A stretch of 15,379 bases of DNA, from NCBI GenBank assembly GCA_028284565.1, contig JANQRM010000596.1:1-15379 (forward strand), in the 5' to 3' direction. Of this stretch, positions 1 through 5,642 are shown piece after piece (within the stretch, counting starts at the first letter, position 1; each line of letters opens with the position of its first letter). Source of the stretch: Anaerolineae bacterium. Lineage in GTDB: Bacteria > Chloroflexota > Anaerolineae > Aggregatilineales > Phototrophicaceae. The notes under the pieces were generated by a model that was given only the letters and a program-made list of their open reading frames with translations, was not told where the DNA came from and did not search any database. The translations under genes and the position numbers were made by a program.

Positions 1-44
1 CGCTCTGGGGAGATATCCCCTTTAAAGGTAATGCCAAAATCCAT
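1..44 (-). CDS. LLM-class (F420-dependent) oxidoreductase, N-terminus only
   Basis: Only the first 14 codons lie in the window (MDFGITFKGDISPE), and the gene runs off the left edge. A GAGGAG Shine-Dalgarno sits 8 nt before the ATG. The opening MDFGITFKG is what I recall from the TIGR03842 family of luciferase-like, probably F420-dependent oxidoreductases. That family is often found beside nitrilase/amidohydrolase genes of pyrimidine or hydantoin breakdown, which fits the neighbour immediately upstream in the same direction. The family call rests on so few residues that it is tentative; that a gene starts here is better supported by the ribosome binding site. Confidence 0.55.
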   Translation of the reverse strand, partial: MDFGITFKGDISPE

Positions 45-76
45 AAGTCTTCTCCTCAAAAGTAATCATAGGTAAT

Positions 77-104
77 GTAAGGGCGGTTCGCGAACCGCCC
101 TTAC
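77..104. repeat. Perfect 28-bp palindrome between two leftward genes
   Basis: Each half is GTAAGGGCGGTTCG followed directly by its exact reverse complement, so a 12-13 bp GC-rich stem with a tiny loop can form on either strand. It lies in the 85-bp gap between the nitrilase stop and the LLM gene start. No U-run follows it in the leftward direction, so it is not a classic terminator. Palindromes with GTA(G/A)GGGC outer ends and variable cores occur as dispersed repeats in many bacterial genomes, including Chloroflexota and cyanobacteria, from general recollection. No second copy is present in this window. Confidence 0.8.
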
Positions 105-129
105 GGAAAAAATTTCTCGACGATTGTTA

Positions 130-1011
130 TTACAACCGTTGAGGTTGGGGTGTTGAGACCGTATCCTCCACTAGTGGACCATATTGGTCAGGACGGCGAT
201 TGAAGTAGAAGTGCCAAGTATCACGGACTTCTTGAATCATACTCAAGTCTATATCCCGCACGATGAGTTCTTCGTCATGCGCGCTTCCGACATCGCCGAT
301 GAATTGTCCTTTGGGGTCACAGAAGTAGCTCTCACCGTAGAAGTCATTATCCCCATAGTCTTCAATACCCACACGATTGATTGTTCCAACGAAATAGGTA
401 TTGAAAATCGCATGGGAAGTCTGTTCGATGCGCCAGAGGTGTTGGCTCAAGCCACGCGAAGTCGCTGAGGGAATGAAAACCATCTCTGCACCATTCAAGC
501 CCAAGGCACGCGCACCCTCTGGAAAATGACGGTCATGGCAGATATAGACACCCACCTTGCCCACAGCCGTATCGAATACCGGATAGCCCAAATTGCCCGG
601 ACGGAAATAGAACTTTTCCCAAAAGCCGGGAAGATGCGGGATATGCGTCTTACGATATTTACCTTTGTATGTGCCATCGGCATCAATTACAGCGGCGGTA
701 TTGTAGTAGACACCGACACCATCATGTTCATACAATGGCACAACCAACACCATATTGAGGTCTTGGGCGAGTTTTTGCATCAATTCAGTTGTCGAGCCGT
801 TGGGGACTTCTTCGGTAAAGGCAAAAAATTCAGGGTCTTGCACTTGGCAAAAATAAGGTCCATAAAACAATTCTTGGAAGCACATGATTTGCGCGCCTTG
901 GTCAGCGGCTTTTTTGGCATATTCAACATGCTTCTCAATCATCGAGTCTTTATCGCCTGTCCACGTTGCTTGGAGCAATGCGCCCCGTACAATGCGCCGT
1001 TCTTCAGCCAT
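130..1011 (-). CDS. Beta-ureidopropionase-type nitrilase (carbon-nitrogen hydrolase)
   Basis: This is a 293-residue nitrilase-superfamily amidase, full length for the family. The catalytic triad is visible: E47 in CFQELFYGPYF, K121 in KYRKTHIP, and the nucleophile C158 in GVYICHDRHFPEGAR. The following block (NGAEMVFIPSATS, then HLWRIEQ and GTINRVG) resembles beta-ureidopropionase, which hydrolyses N-carbamoyl-beta-alanine to beta-alanine, CO2 and ammonia. N-carbamoylputrescine amidase is the main alternative. The start is set by AAGGAG 7 nt before the ATG. The gene is followed in the same direction by a probable LLM oxidoreductase, which favours pyrimidine or cyclic-amide catabolism. Cytoplasmic; no signal peptide. 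The substrate assignment is inference. Confidence 0.87.
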   Translation of the reverse strand: MAEERRIVRGALLQATWTGDKDSMIEKHVEYAKKAADQGAQIMCFQELFYGPYFCQVQDPEFFAFTEEVPNGSTTELMQKLAQDLNMVLVVPLYEHDGVGVYYNTAAVIDADGTYKGKYRKTHIPHLPGFWEKFYFRPGNLGYPVFDTAVGKVGVYICHDRHFPEGARALGLNGAEMVFIPSATSRGLSQHLWRIEQTSHAIFNTYFVGTINRVGIEDYGDNDFYGESYFCDPKGQFIGDVGSAHDEELIVRDIDLSMIQEVRDTWHFYFNRRPDQYGPLVEDTVSTPQPQRL

Positions 1012-1049
1012 TGGAACAACTCCTTATATAAACATTATTCTGTGTGACG

Positions 1050-1055
1050 ATTATA
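1050..1055 (-). promoter_or_regulatory. Putative -10 box (TATAAT) for the nitrilase gene
   Basis: On the minus strand a perfect TATAAT lies 38 nt before the nitrilase ATG. A TTGACA-like hexamer sits at 1063-1068, but only 7 nt away, too close for a normal sigma-70 pair, so the -35 element is unclear. Confidence 0.45.
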
Positions 1056-1094
1056 ACGGGTTTGTCAAGGCGATGCACAAGAATATGGAAAGTA

Positions 1095-1122
1095 ATGAGT
1101 GCCGAGTGATGAGTAACGAGTC
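1095..1122. repeat. Four tandem 7-bp repeats
   Basis: The units are ATGAGTG, CCGAGTG, ATGAGTA and ACGAGTC, in exact 7-bp register with consensus NYGAGTR. They lie in the 141-bp gap between the nitrilase start and the end of the zinc-ribbon gene. Apart from this repeat and the -10 box at 1050-1055, that gap shows nothing else. Confidence 0.6.
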
Positions 1123-1152
1123 GATTCTATGTTATCAAATGGAATATTCTAA

Positions 1153-1923
1153 TTAGATGTGATTTTGTTCTGCTTCTTGTACGATTATCTCATCAAGTAA
1201 TTCAGCATCCTCAAGAGTTGATTCGCTATCCTCAAGGCGAGAGGCATCATAGTCGGCTTCGTGATGCAAGCGTACTTGGAGCTGTTGGGCGATGAAATAA
1301 CCGTAATCATCAATCACATCATTGACGATGGTTTTGCGCGTACCATTTGCCATCTCCGCCCACACCCGATAACGCGGTGTATCGTATTGCTTCTCTTTGG
1401 AGATTTCCGTCTCTTCACAATGGATTGAGACCACACCACCGAGATCAATCTCTGTCATATGATTGAAGATACTTGGAAGGGGTTTGCGAGAAATAAGAAT
1501 CTTGTCGTCATTCATCTTGATATGCGTTTTGTTAAACGCGATCAAGGCGACCATGTAATAGCAAAAGAAGGCAACCAGTCCAAATCCAAGCGGGAAAATG
1601 AATGGAATATCACCACTACCGAGCAATTCACTTCCAAAGAGTAGCGTCATAAACGTAAAGGCAAAGCTCCCAATGAGACTGCCGATGAAATTCTCATGCG
1701 TATCCAGCCGAAAGTTCGTCCGAAATGCCATGTGCAGTTTGTCATCCCTATCGACAATTTGGAGCTTCAAAGGACGCTTAATCTTGCGACGTTTGGGCTT
1801 GTTGCTCTCCGGCGTATCGAACTGAAAAATTGTGTCGCAATGTGAACACACCGCGACCATCTGCTGAATGTTGATATTCTCGGCTTTGACTTGTTCAGCA
1901 CAGTTGGGGCAAGTGAGTTGCAT
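1153..1923 (-). CDS. Zinc-ribbon membrane protein of unknown function
   Basis: The 256-residue protein opens with a zinc ribbon: CPNC (C5, C8) and CSHC (C26, C29), resembling MJ0042-type N-terminal zinc fingers. A basic stretch (KPKRRKIKRP, about 43-52) follows, then two hydrophobic segments (about 80-100 and 106-130) forming a TM hairpin. The cytosolic domain at 135-225 is beta-rich, and the tail after about 226 is strongly acidic. AGAGGA lies just before the ATG, fixing the start. An IS982 element ends 60 bp upstream with its transposase in the same orientation, so native promoter sequence may have been displaced and the gene may depend on readthrough. The biological role is not recognised. 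Confidence 0.75.
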   Translation of the reverse strand: MQLTCPNCAEQVKAENINIQQMVAVCSHCDTIFQFDTPESNKPKRRKIKRPLKLQIVDRDDKLHMAFRTNFRLDTHENFIGSLIGSFAFTFMTLLFGSELLGSGDIPFIFPLGFGLVAFFCYYMVALIAFNKTHIKMNDDKILISRKPLPSIFNHMTEIDLGGVVSIHCEETEISKEKQYDTPRYRVWAEMANGTRKTIVNDVIDDYGYFIAQQLQVRLHHEADYDASRLEDSESTLEDAELLDEIIVQEAEQNHI

Positions 1924-1939
1924 GAGTTTCCTCTAAAGA

Positions 1940-1983
1940 TTATGCTGTCTCTGTATTATTATCTGAGGCCTCTTTGTTTATAT
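1940..1983 (-). other. Possible remnant of the rpoA C-terminal tail beyond the IS
   Basis: On the minus strand, directly beyond the IS left end, one frame reads INKEASDNNTETA followed by TAA (1942-1940). An acidic, low-complexity tail of this kind is typical after the alpha CTD. It is one base out of frame with the KGYL end of the rpoA remnant on the other side of the IS. This is an inference from composition and position only. Confidence 0.3.
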
Positions 1984-2001
1984 AACCTGAGTTATGGATA
2001 A
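1984..2001 (+). repeat. IS982 left terminal inverted repeat
   Basis: AACCTGAGTTATGGATAA. It differs from the right repeat, read inward, at three positions (8, 9 and 11). Confidence 0.8.
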
Positions 2002-2886
2002 CTAAAGGGCAACAGGAAGTAAAGCGAGTTGCGGTTTGGACAGATTGAGAGCAGGTTTTTTGGGTTGATGGCAGTAGGCAACTAAGCCAGCAACGAGATT
2101 GACAAAGAAATTGTTGACACTGCGATGTCGGGAATGTTCAATCTGTGAGATGTTCTTGAGTTGGTCATTGATGGTTTCAATGATGGAGCGTTTACGAGAC
2201 AAGAGTTTATCCTCCAAGATAACTAACTGGTTCTTCATATTTTTCCGTAGCATGGTGATGAGTTGAACCCCGTGGTCGAACAAATTTTGAAACAGGGGTT
2301 TGGAGAGATAGCCCTTGTCCCCGAAGAGTTTGCCAAACAAGGGCTGTGCCATCTGTGGCACGGGTTTGCGGTCATCGATGTTGCCCGGAGTGAGCCGAAA
2401 GGTCAGTATTTCGCCCCGATCATTGACAATTAAGTGCAACTTAAAGCCATAAAACCAGCCCATACTCGTCTTGCCTCGTTGCGCCAAGCCTGCAAACACC
2501 TTGTTGCGCTCAATTCGCTTGTTATGACACACAGCAATTGGGGTGGAGTCGATAAAGGCGATCCCGCTACAGTTACCTTGACACTGTTGTAAATATGCTA
2601 CCAAAGGGATGCCTACACGCGGGATTAAGGCGATGAAGCGATTGTAGCTGACCAGCTTGGGAAACGCCTCACTCAAGTATGTCTGGACATACTTCTCGTA
2701 ATAGTGCTTGAAATTCCGATAACTGGATTGATGAAAATGGATTAATAAGGTCATGATTTCACTCTCGCATAATTGCATTGGTCGTATTCGACGTTGCGCT
2801 CCACTCGTTAATAATTCTCGCTGATAGTGTGGACGATAGGCTTGCCAAAAATCATCGACATCACAGAATAGTTCCTGTAAACTCAT
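2002..2886 (-). CDS. IS982-family transposase (DDE)
   Basis: The 294-residue length is normal for IS982 transposases. The N-terminal helical region (about 1-90) contains [19 protein letters not shown], a conserved region in this family. The catalytic triad is D113 in [15 protein letters not shown]190 in [12 protein letters not shown], and E237 in [13 protein letters not shown]. The C-terminal [15 protein letters not shown] is also typical. The product should cut and paste its own element. The start is at an ATG 9 nt after an AGG core, which lies inside a predicted hairpin arm (see 2892-2946). No frameshift or stop interrupts the frame, so the gene looks functional. Confidence 0.93.
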   Translation of the reverse strand: MSLQELFCDVDDFWQAYRPHYQRELLTSGAQRRIRPMQLCESEIMTLLIHFHQSSYRNFKHYYEKYVQTYLSEAFPKLVSYNRFIALIPRVGIPLVAYLQQCQGNCSGIAFIDSTPIAVCHNKRIERNKVFAGLAQRGKTSMGWFYGFKLHLIVNDRGEILTFRLTPGNIDDRKPVPQMAQPLFGKLFGDKGYLSKPLFQNLFDHGVQLITMLRKNMKNQLVILEDKLLSRKRSIIETINDQLKNISQIEHSRHRSVNNFFVNLVAGLVAYCHQPKKPALNLSKPQLALLPVAL

Positions 2887-2891
2887 TGCCA

Positions 2892-2946
2892 GACACCTTT
2901 CTTGCTTTCGTCAGCCAGAAAGATAACACTTTCTGTGAAAGGTGTC
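2892..2946 (-). promoter_or_regulatory. Transposase leader: nested hairpins covering the ribosome binding site
   Basis: A perfect 10-bp inverted repeat (GACACCTTTC at 2892-2901, GAAAGGTGTC at 2937-2946) encloses a second 7-bp one (CAGAAAG at 2916-2922, CTTTCTG at 2929-2935). In leftward RNA the proximal arm contains the only AAAGG Shine-Dalgarno, so a transcript containing both arms would hide it. A candidate internal promoter (see 2920-2948) would start downstream of the distal arm and leave the site free. Confidence 0.55.
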
Positions 2947-2948
2947 CC
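2920..2948 (-). promoter_or_regulatory. Candidate IS-internal promoter for the transposase
   Basis: On the minus strand GGGACA (2943-2948) and TATCTT (2920-2925) are separated by 17 bp, each matching 4 of 6 consensus positions. The expected start of transcription, near 2913, lies after the distal hairpin arm. Confidence 0.35.
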
Positions 2949-2951
2949 ACC

Positions 2952-2969
2952 TTATCCAGAGTTCAGGTT
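2952..2969 (-). repeat. IS982 right terminal inverted repeat
   Basis: Read inward on the minus strand: AACCTGAACTCTGGATAA. It pairs with the repeat at 1984-2001 at 15 of 18 positions. Confidence 0.8.
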
Positions 2970-3558
2970 AGATAGCCTTTTTCGCGCAACTTATCTTCAA
3001 GTTCCTCAAGGATTTCTCACCAAAGTGGCGTATTTGAAGCTCTGCGTCTTTTCCCCTTTGAAGCATATCTAACACATCCCCCACTGAAGTAATCCCAGAA
3101 CGTTTGAGTGACTAAAGACACTTGCATTAAGGTCTAGTACACAGAAATTATATGGGGCTGTAGATGGGAAATTTTGTGGAGCATGAAAAGATTTTATGAG
3201 TTCTTCAAATTCATTGATAATGACCGATAAATGAGACATGGTAAATTGCGAGGCTTGCTTATAGAGCTTTTTCTGGATGGAGTGTCCCATCTGTCCAAAT
3301 TTCCAAAGTGAGAGCTTCAGTTTTGCATCTATCATCAATTTTCGGTTTGATGTGATATTTTACACGTCGTACAGGTGAGATATTCTTATCTTCATCACCT
3401 GACAATCTCAGCAATGTATCCTGATAGACACTTCCTAATGTCTCGCCATACCCCTTTTCAAGCGGACTGATGACAAAGCGTCCATAATCTGTTGTGACCT
3501 GTTTCTGCTCAATCTTGCGTGGGATAATCATGTCAGAATGATTGAATGACAAGTTCAT
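2970..3558 (-). pseudogene. rpoA: Decayed duplicate of rpoA (RNA polymerase alpha), interrupted by IS982
   Basis: Joining three reading frames gives recognisable RpoA in the right order. From 3558: DYGRFVISPLEKGYGETLG (alpha NTD start), then a jump to PVRRVKYHI and LTLEIWTDGTLHPEKAL (end of NTD). After a one-base shift near 3260 comes KQASQFTMSHLSVIINEFEE and a linker to LDLNASVFS (CTD start). After a shift near 3108 comes KRSGITSVGDVLDMLQRG and ELQIRHFGEKSL. After a shift near 3010 comes LEELEDKLREKGYL, ending at the IS. About 130 residues of the NTD, including most of the dimerisation and assembly region, are missing. The intact gene is normally in the ribosomal protein operon, so this is a dispensable extra copy. 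It is very unlikely to make a working subunit. Confidence 0.85.
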
Positions 3559-3613
3559 CGTGCGTTTATGTCTCCACTAATTGATTGCCTCAGAGTATTT
3601 TACCAGATGAAAA

Positions 3614-4792
3614 TTACCCCTTATCTCCATAGGGAAATCGGTAGGCACGGTAGGTGAATTGCCCATCGGGGAAGTTGAGCGAAAAGACGACTTCACCATC
3701 AGGATTGACTTCGGTGATGTTGGGCAAACCTGTGGTACTGCCCCAGCCGATGAGTGTATTGCCATTGTCAAGGCGTTGGACAGAACCCATCGTTGGCGTG
3801 AAGCGTCCGTCGGTGTATGACCATACCAGAGTCGCCGTCTTGTTTGCTTCGTCAAGTTCGTATTCGACTACGCGCGAGATGCGATTGTCTCCCTCACGGA
3901 AGTTGCCATTGTCAAAGAGTAGCAGATTACCGTTGGGCAAAATGTGAGGATGATGCTGTCCACTAAAGCCGAAGTAAGGATCATTAATGAAGGTGAATTG
4001 ATTTTGCTTCGATATGGATCCGCCCATGCGCCAGAGGATGTCGCCCGTTTCATAATTGATTTTGATAAGTTCATCCAACACCCGCGCAGAAAGGATGATG
4101 TCGCCATTCGCATCCAGAGTCATGCCATTGCCATGCACGACAGCCACAGCACTCGGCGGTTCAGCTTGGAGGAATTCATCACTGACCACATCCGTCATTG
4201 CCAATTTCCCCCAACTTGCCCATTCCCAAATCACCTGATTTTGGGGGTCAATCTCTTGGATAATTAAGCCAACCACAATCGCTTCTGGATGTCCCCCATA
4301 ACGAGTCATGTTTAGAATCCGCACATCATGAGAAAGCAAAAATATATTGCCATTCTCGCGTTGATAGAATTCGTGAGGTGCGGTGTTGGTGAGTCCGTTT
4401 TGGGTATGAACTTCGCGTAGTAGATTGCCCTCTTCATCCAGAATGCGATACACACCATTGATTGCAAAACCACTGTTGTCGATGCCATTTTCTAGCAATT
4501 GAAAATAATACAATGTGCCATCGGGATTACGTCCGAAGTTGAAGCCACGAGTGGGGCGTGTCGGTTGATAAAATACGGGAGTCCCCGCATTATCTAAAAT
4601 CATCAAATAATGCCCGAACTCACTCTCCACATCGCGCCCCCGAAAATTAGATAGATAAATATAACCGTTAGCAACCTCATCAGTTGAGAAAACCTCAATC
4701 ATTGGAAAATCATCGGGTAAATCTGGCGTATCTTGAGCCAAAGTAGGGATGATAAGCAATATTGTGATGAGGAGAATCCAGAATTTTTTCAT
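3614..4792 (-). CDS. Exported arylsulfotransferase-like beta-propeller protein
   Basis: The 392-residue protein has a signal peptide (basic KK, hydrophobic 4-18, probable cleavage after A19 before QD); no lipobox cysteine. The rest is repeated beta-blades with the NGN/DxNGD spacing of arylsulfotransferase (ASST, Arylsulfotran_2-type) propellers: HGNGMTLDANGDI (H220), GQHHPHILPNGNLLLFDNG (H280, H281, H283), MGSVQRLDNGNTLIGWG, and a terminal YRAYRFPY. AssT-type enzymes move sulfate between phenolic compounds outside the cytoplasm using a histidine. Which histidine acts here cannot be settled by eye, so enzymatic activity is unproven. The start follows from the signal peptide; the Shine-Dalgarno is weak. 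It is divergent from the gene at 4990. Confidence 0.78.
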   Translation of the reverse strand: MKKFWILLITILLIIPTLAQDTPDLPDDFPMIEVFSTDEVANGYIYLSNFRGRDVESEFGHYLMILDNAGTPVFYQPTRPTRGFNFGRNPDGTLYYFQLLENGIDNSGFAINGVYRILDEEGNLLREVHTQNGLTNTAPHEFYQRENGNIFLLSHDVRILNMTRYGGHPEAIVVGLIIQEIDPQNQVIWEWASWGKLAMTDVVSDEFLQAEPPSAVAVVHGNGMTLDANGDIILSARVLDELIKINYETGDILWRMGGSISKQNQFTFINDPYFGFSGQHHPHILPNGNLLLFDNGNFREGDNRISRVVEYELDEANKTATLVWSYTDGRFTPTMGSVQRLDNGNTLIGWGSTTGLPNITEVNPDGEVVFSLNFPDGQFTYRAYRFPYGDKG

Positions 4793-4863
4793 GTGAAGTC
4801 TCAGGTTGTTTGGTTAGTGTGTATCGGAAAAATCTTATCACAGGTTGAACGAACGCTTAAAAC

Positions 4864-4887
4864 AAGGCTTTTGTGGCGAAAAGCCTT
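4864..4887. terminator. Hairpin in a divergent intergenic region, terminator-like leftward
   Basis: AAGGCTTTT (4864-4872) and AAAAGCCTT (4879-4887) form a perfect 9-bp stem with a 6-nt loop. In the leftward direction it is followed by TGTTTTAAG, a modest U-rich tail. It sits upstream of the ASST-like gene, where it could stop incoming transcription or act as a leader element. The function is uncertain. Confidence 0.4.
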
Positions 4888-4941
4888 AATTTCCATAACA
4901 TTATTTATGATGTCCATATGAAATCTTTACAATTTTCGGGC

Positions 4942-4947
4942 TATAAT
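4942..4947 (+). promoter_or_regulatory. Putative -10 box (TATAAT) for the 142-residue protein
   Basis: A perfect TATAAT lies 42 nt before the chosen ATG at 4990. TTTACA at 4926-4931 is only 10 nt away, too close for a standard -35 box. Confidence 0.5.
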
Positions 4948-4989
4948 AGTCCCCAGAATGAAATTGTAATTCAAAAGAGGGTGAGACTT

Positions 4990-5418
4990 ATGATGGTCCA
5001 CGACGATATACTTGCATCACTGGTTCCAGACAAAATGTGGTGTGAAGTGCATGAGGGTCAAGATGCATGTGATGTTTTGGTGCAGATGGAAGATGGCACG
5101 GTTTATACGGCGTTGTTTGTGACGTTTTCGTATTTGCGTCGTCAAATGGATTTGACACAAGCAGTTACAGAAAACCTGCCGGAATCGACACCAGTGCGTT
5201 ATGCCGCGTTAGATACACCCCATATTCTGGTAGAAGATTTAGAACGTGACACATTGGAAGATACGATTGATAACCTCTTAGTTCAAGATGTCTTTGAAGG
5301 TCTATTTACGCGCGTCACCGAAACCCAAACCGAGACTCGAACTACGAGCGACGGCAAACGAGCGACCCAAGAAGTCGCGTCCGTCGTTATTTCGGATGTC
5401 CTCGTGGTGGATGAATAA
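4990..5418 (+). CDS. Hypothetical protein, 142 residues
   Basis: I do not recognise the family. The frame is open from a GTG at 4873, but the ATG pair at 4990/4993 (MMVHDDILASL) is preferred. It has the purine-rich AGAGGGTGAG a few bases upstream, and a TATAAT at 4942 lies inside the longer reading frame. The product is soluble, acidic and without signal peptide or TM segment. The first half (CEVHEGQDACDVLVQMEDG, YTALFVTFSYLRRQMDL) looks like beta strands followed by a helix; residues 75-105 are helical and acidic; a Thr/Arg-rich TETQTETRTTSDGKR segment precedes a hydrophobic strand VASVVISDVLVV. It is followed by a hairpin terminator, so it is probably a single-gene unit. Confidence 0.75.
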   Translation: MMVHDDILASLVPDKMWCEVHEGQDACDVLVQMEDGTVYTALFVTFSYLRRQMDLTQAVTENLPESTPVRYAALDTPHILVEDLERDTLEDTIDNLLVQDVFEGLFTRVTETQTETRTTSDGKRATQEVASVVISDVLVVDE

Positions 5419-5449
5419 GTAGGCAACCCTTTCTTAACTCCGCACACTC

Positions 5450-5488
5450 AAACACGAGGATAGGCAACTGCCACACGTCCTCGTGTTT
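5450..5488 (+). terminator. Rho-independent terminator after the 142-residue protein
   Basis: AAACACGAGGA (5450-5460) and TCCTCGTGTTT (5478-5488) form an 11-bp stem around a 17-nt loop, with a short T-rich tail (TTTTCATTTG). It lies 31 bp after the stop codon and ahead of the thrS promoter region. Confidence 0.75.
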
Positions 5489-5507
5489 TCATTTGTCCAA
5501 CATTCGT

Positions 5508-5513
5508 TATAAT
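5508..5513 (+). promoter_or_regulatory. Putative -10 box (TATAAT) for thrS
   Basis: A perfect TATAAT in the context CGTTATAATGACAC, about 130 nt before the thrS start. That leaves a leader of roughly 120 nt with a small GGGC/GCCC hairpin (near 5585-5597) but no recognisable T-box. Confidence 0.45.
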
Positions 5514-5642
5514 GACACCCGCTTCGACGGTATGATGTTTGTCGTCACAATGATGGAATGACGATTTATTTTGGATTCGATGAGGGCGCGATGCCCCGAC
5601 AGACTAGCGATTACATAACCAACAGAAACGCGATAAGGAAAC

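Larger units (their letters stand above)
1984..2969 (-). mobile_element. IS982-family insertion sequence, apparently complete (986 bp)
   Basis: The element carries one full-length IS982-type transposase gene between imperfect 18-bp terminal inverted repeats that match at 15 of 18 positions (outer end AACCTGA, inner block TGGATAA). The left repeat abuts the transposase stop codon. No convincing target duplication is seen: left flank TGTTTATAT, right flank AGATAGCCT. On its right it abuts the end of a decayed rpoA copy, and its terminal TGA would provide a stop for that remnant. The intact transposase and good repeats suggest a fairly recent insertion; the missing duplication suggests a later rearrangement or flank divergence. 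Confidence 0.85.

Noticed and set aside
184..1047. Plus-strand frames opposite the nitrilase (184-468, 526-1047)
   Set aside because: They are antisense to a strongly conserved enzyme, with no ribosome sites or recognisable domains.
3069..3338. A separate 89-residue gene
   Set aside because: Its sequence is the middle of the frameshifted rpoA remnant, not an independent protein.
4873..4989. GTG start at 4873 for the 142-residue protein
   Set aside because: The extra 39 residues span a hairpin and a TATAAT and have no ribosome site; the ATG at 4990 is better.
5514..5642. T-box or other riboswitch in the thrS leader
   Set aside because: No AGGGTGGNACCGCG-type antiterminator sequence or specifier-loop layout is visible, and no terminator precedes the start codon.
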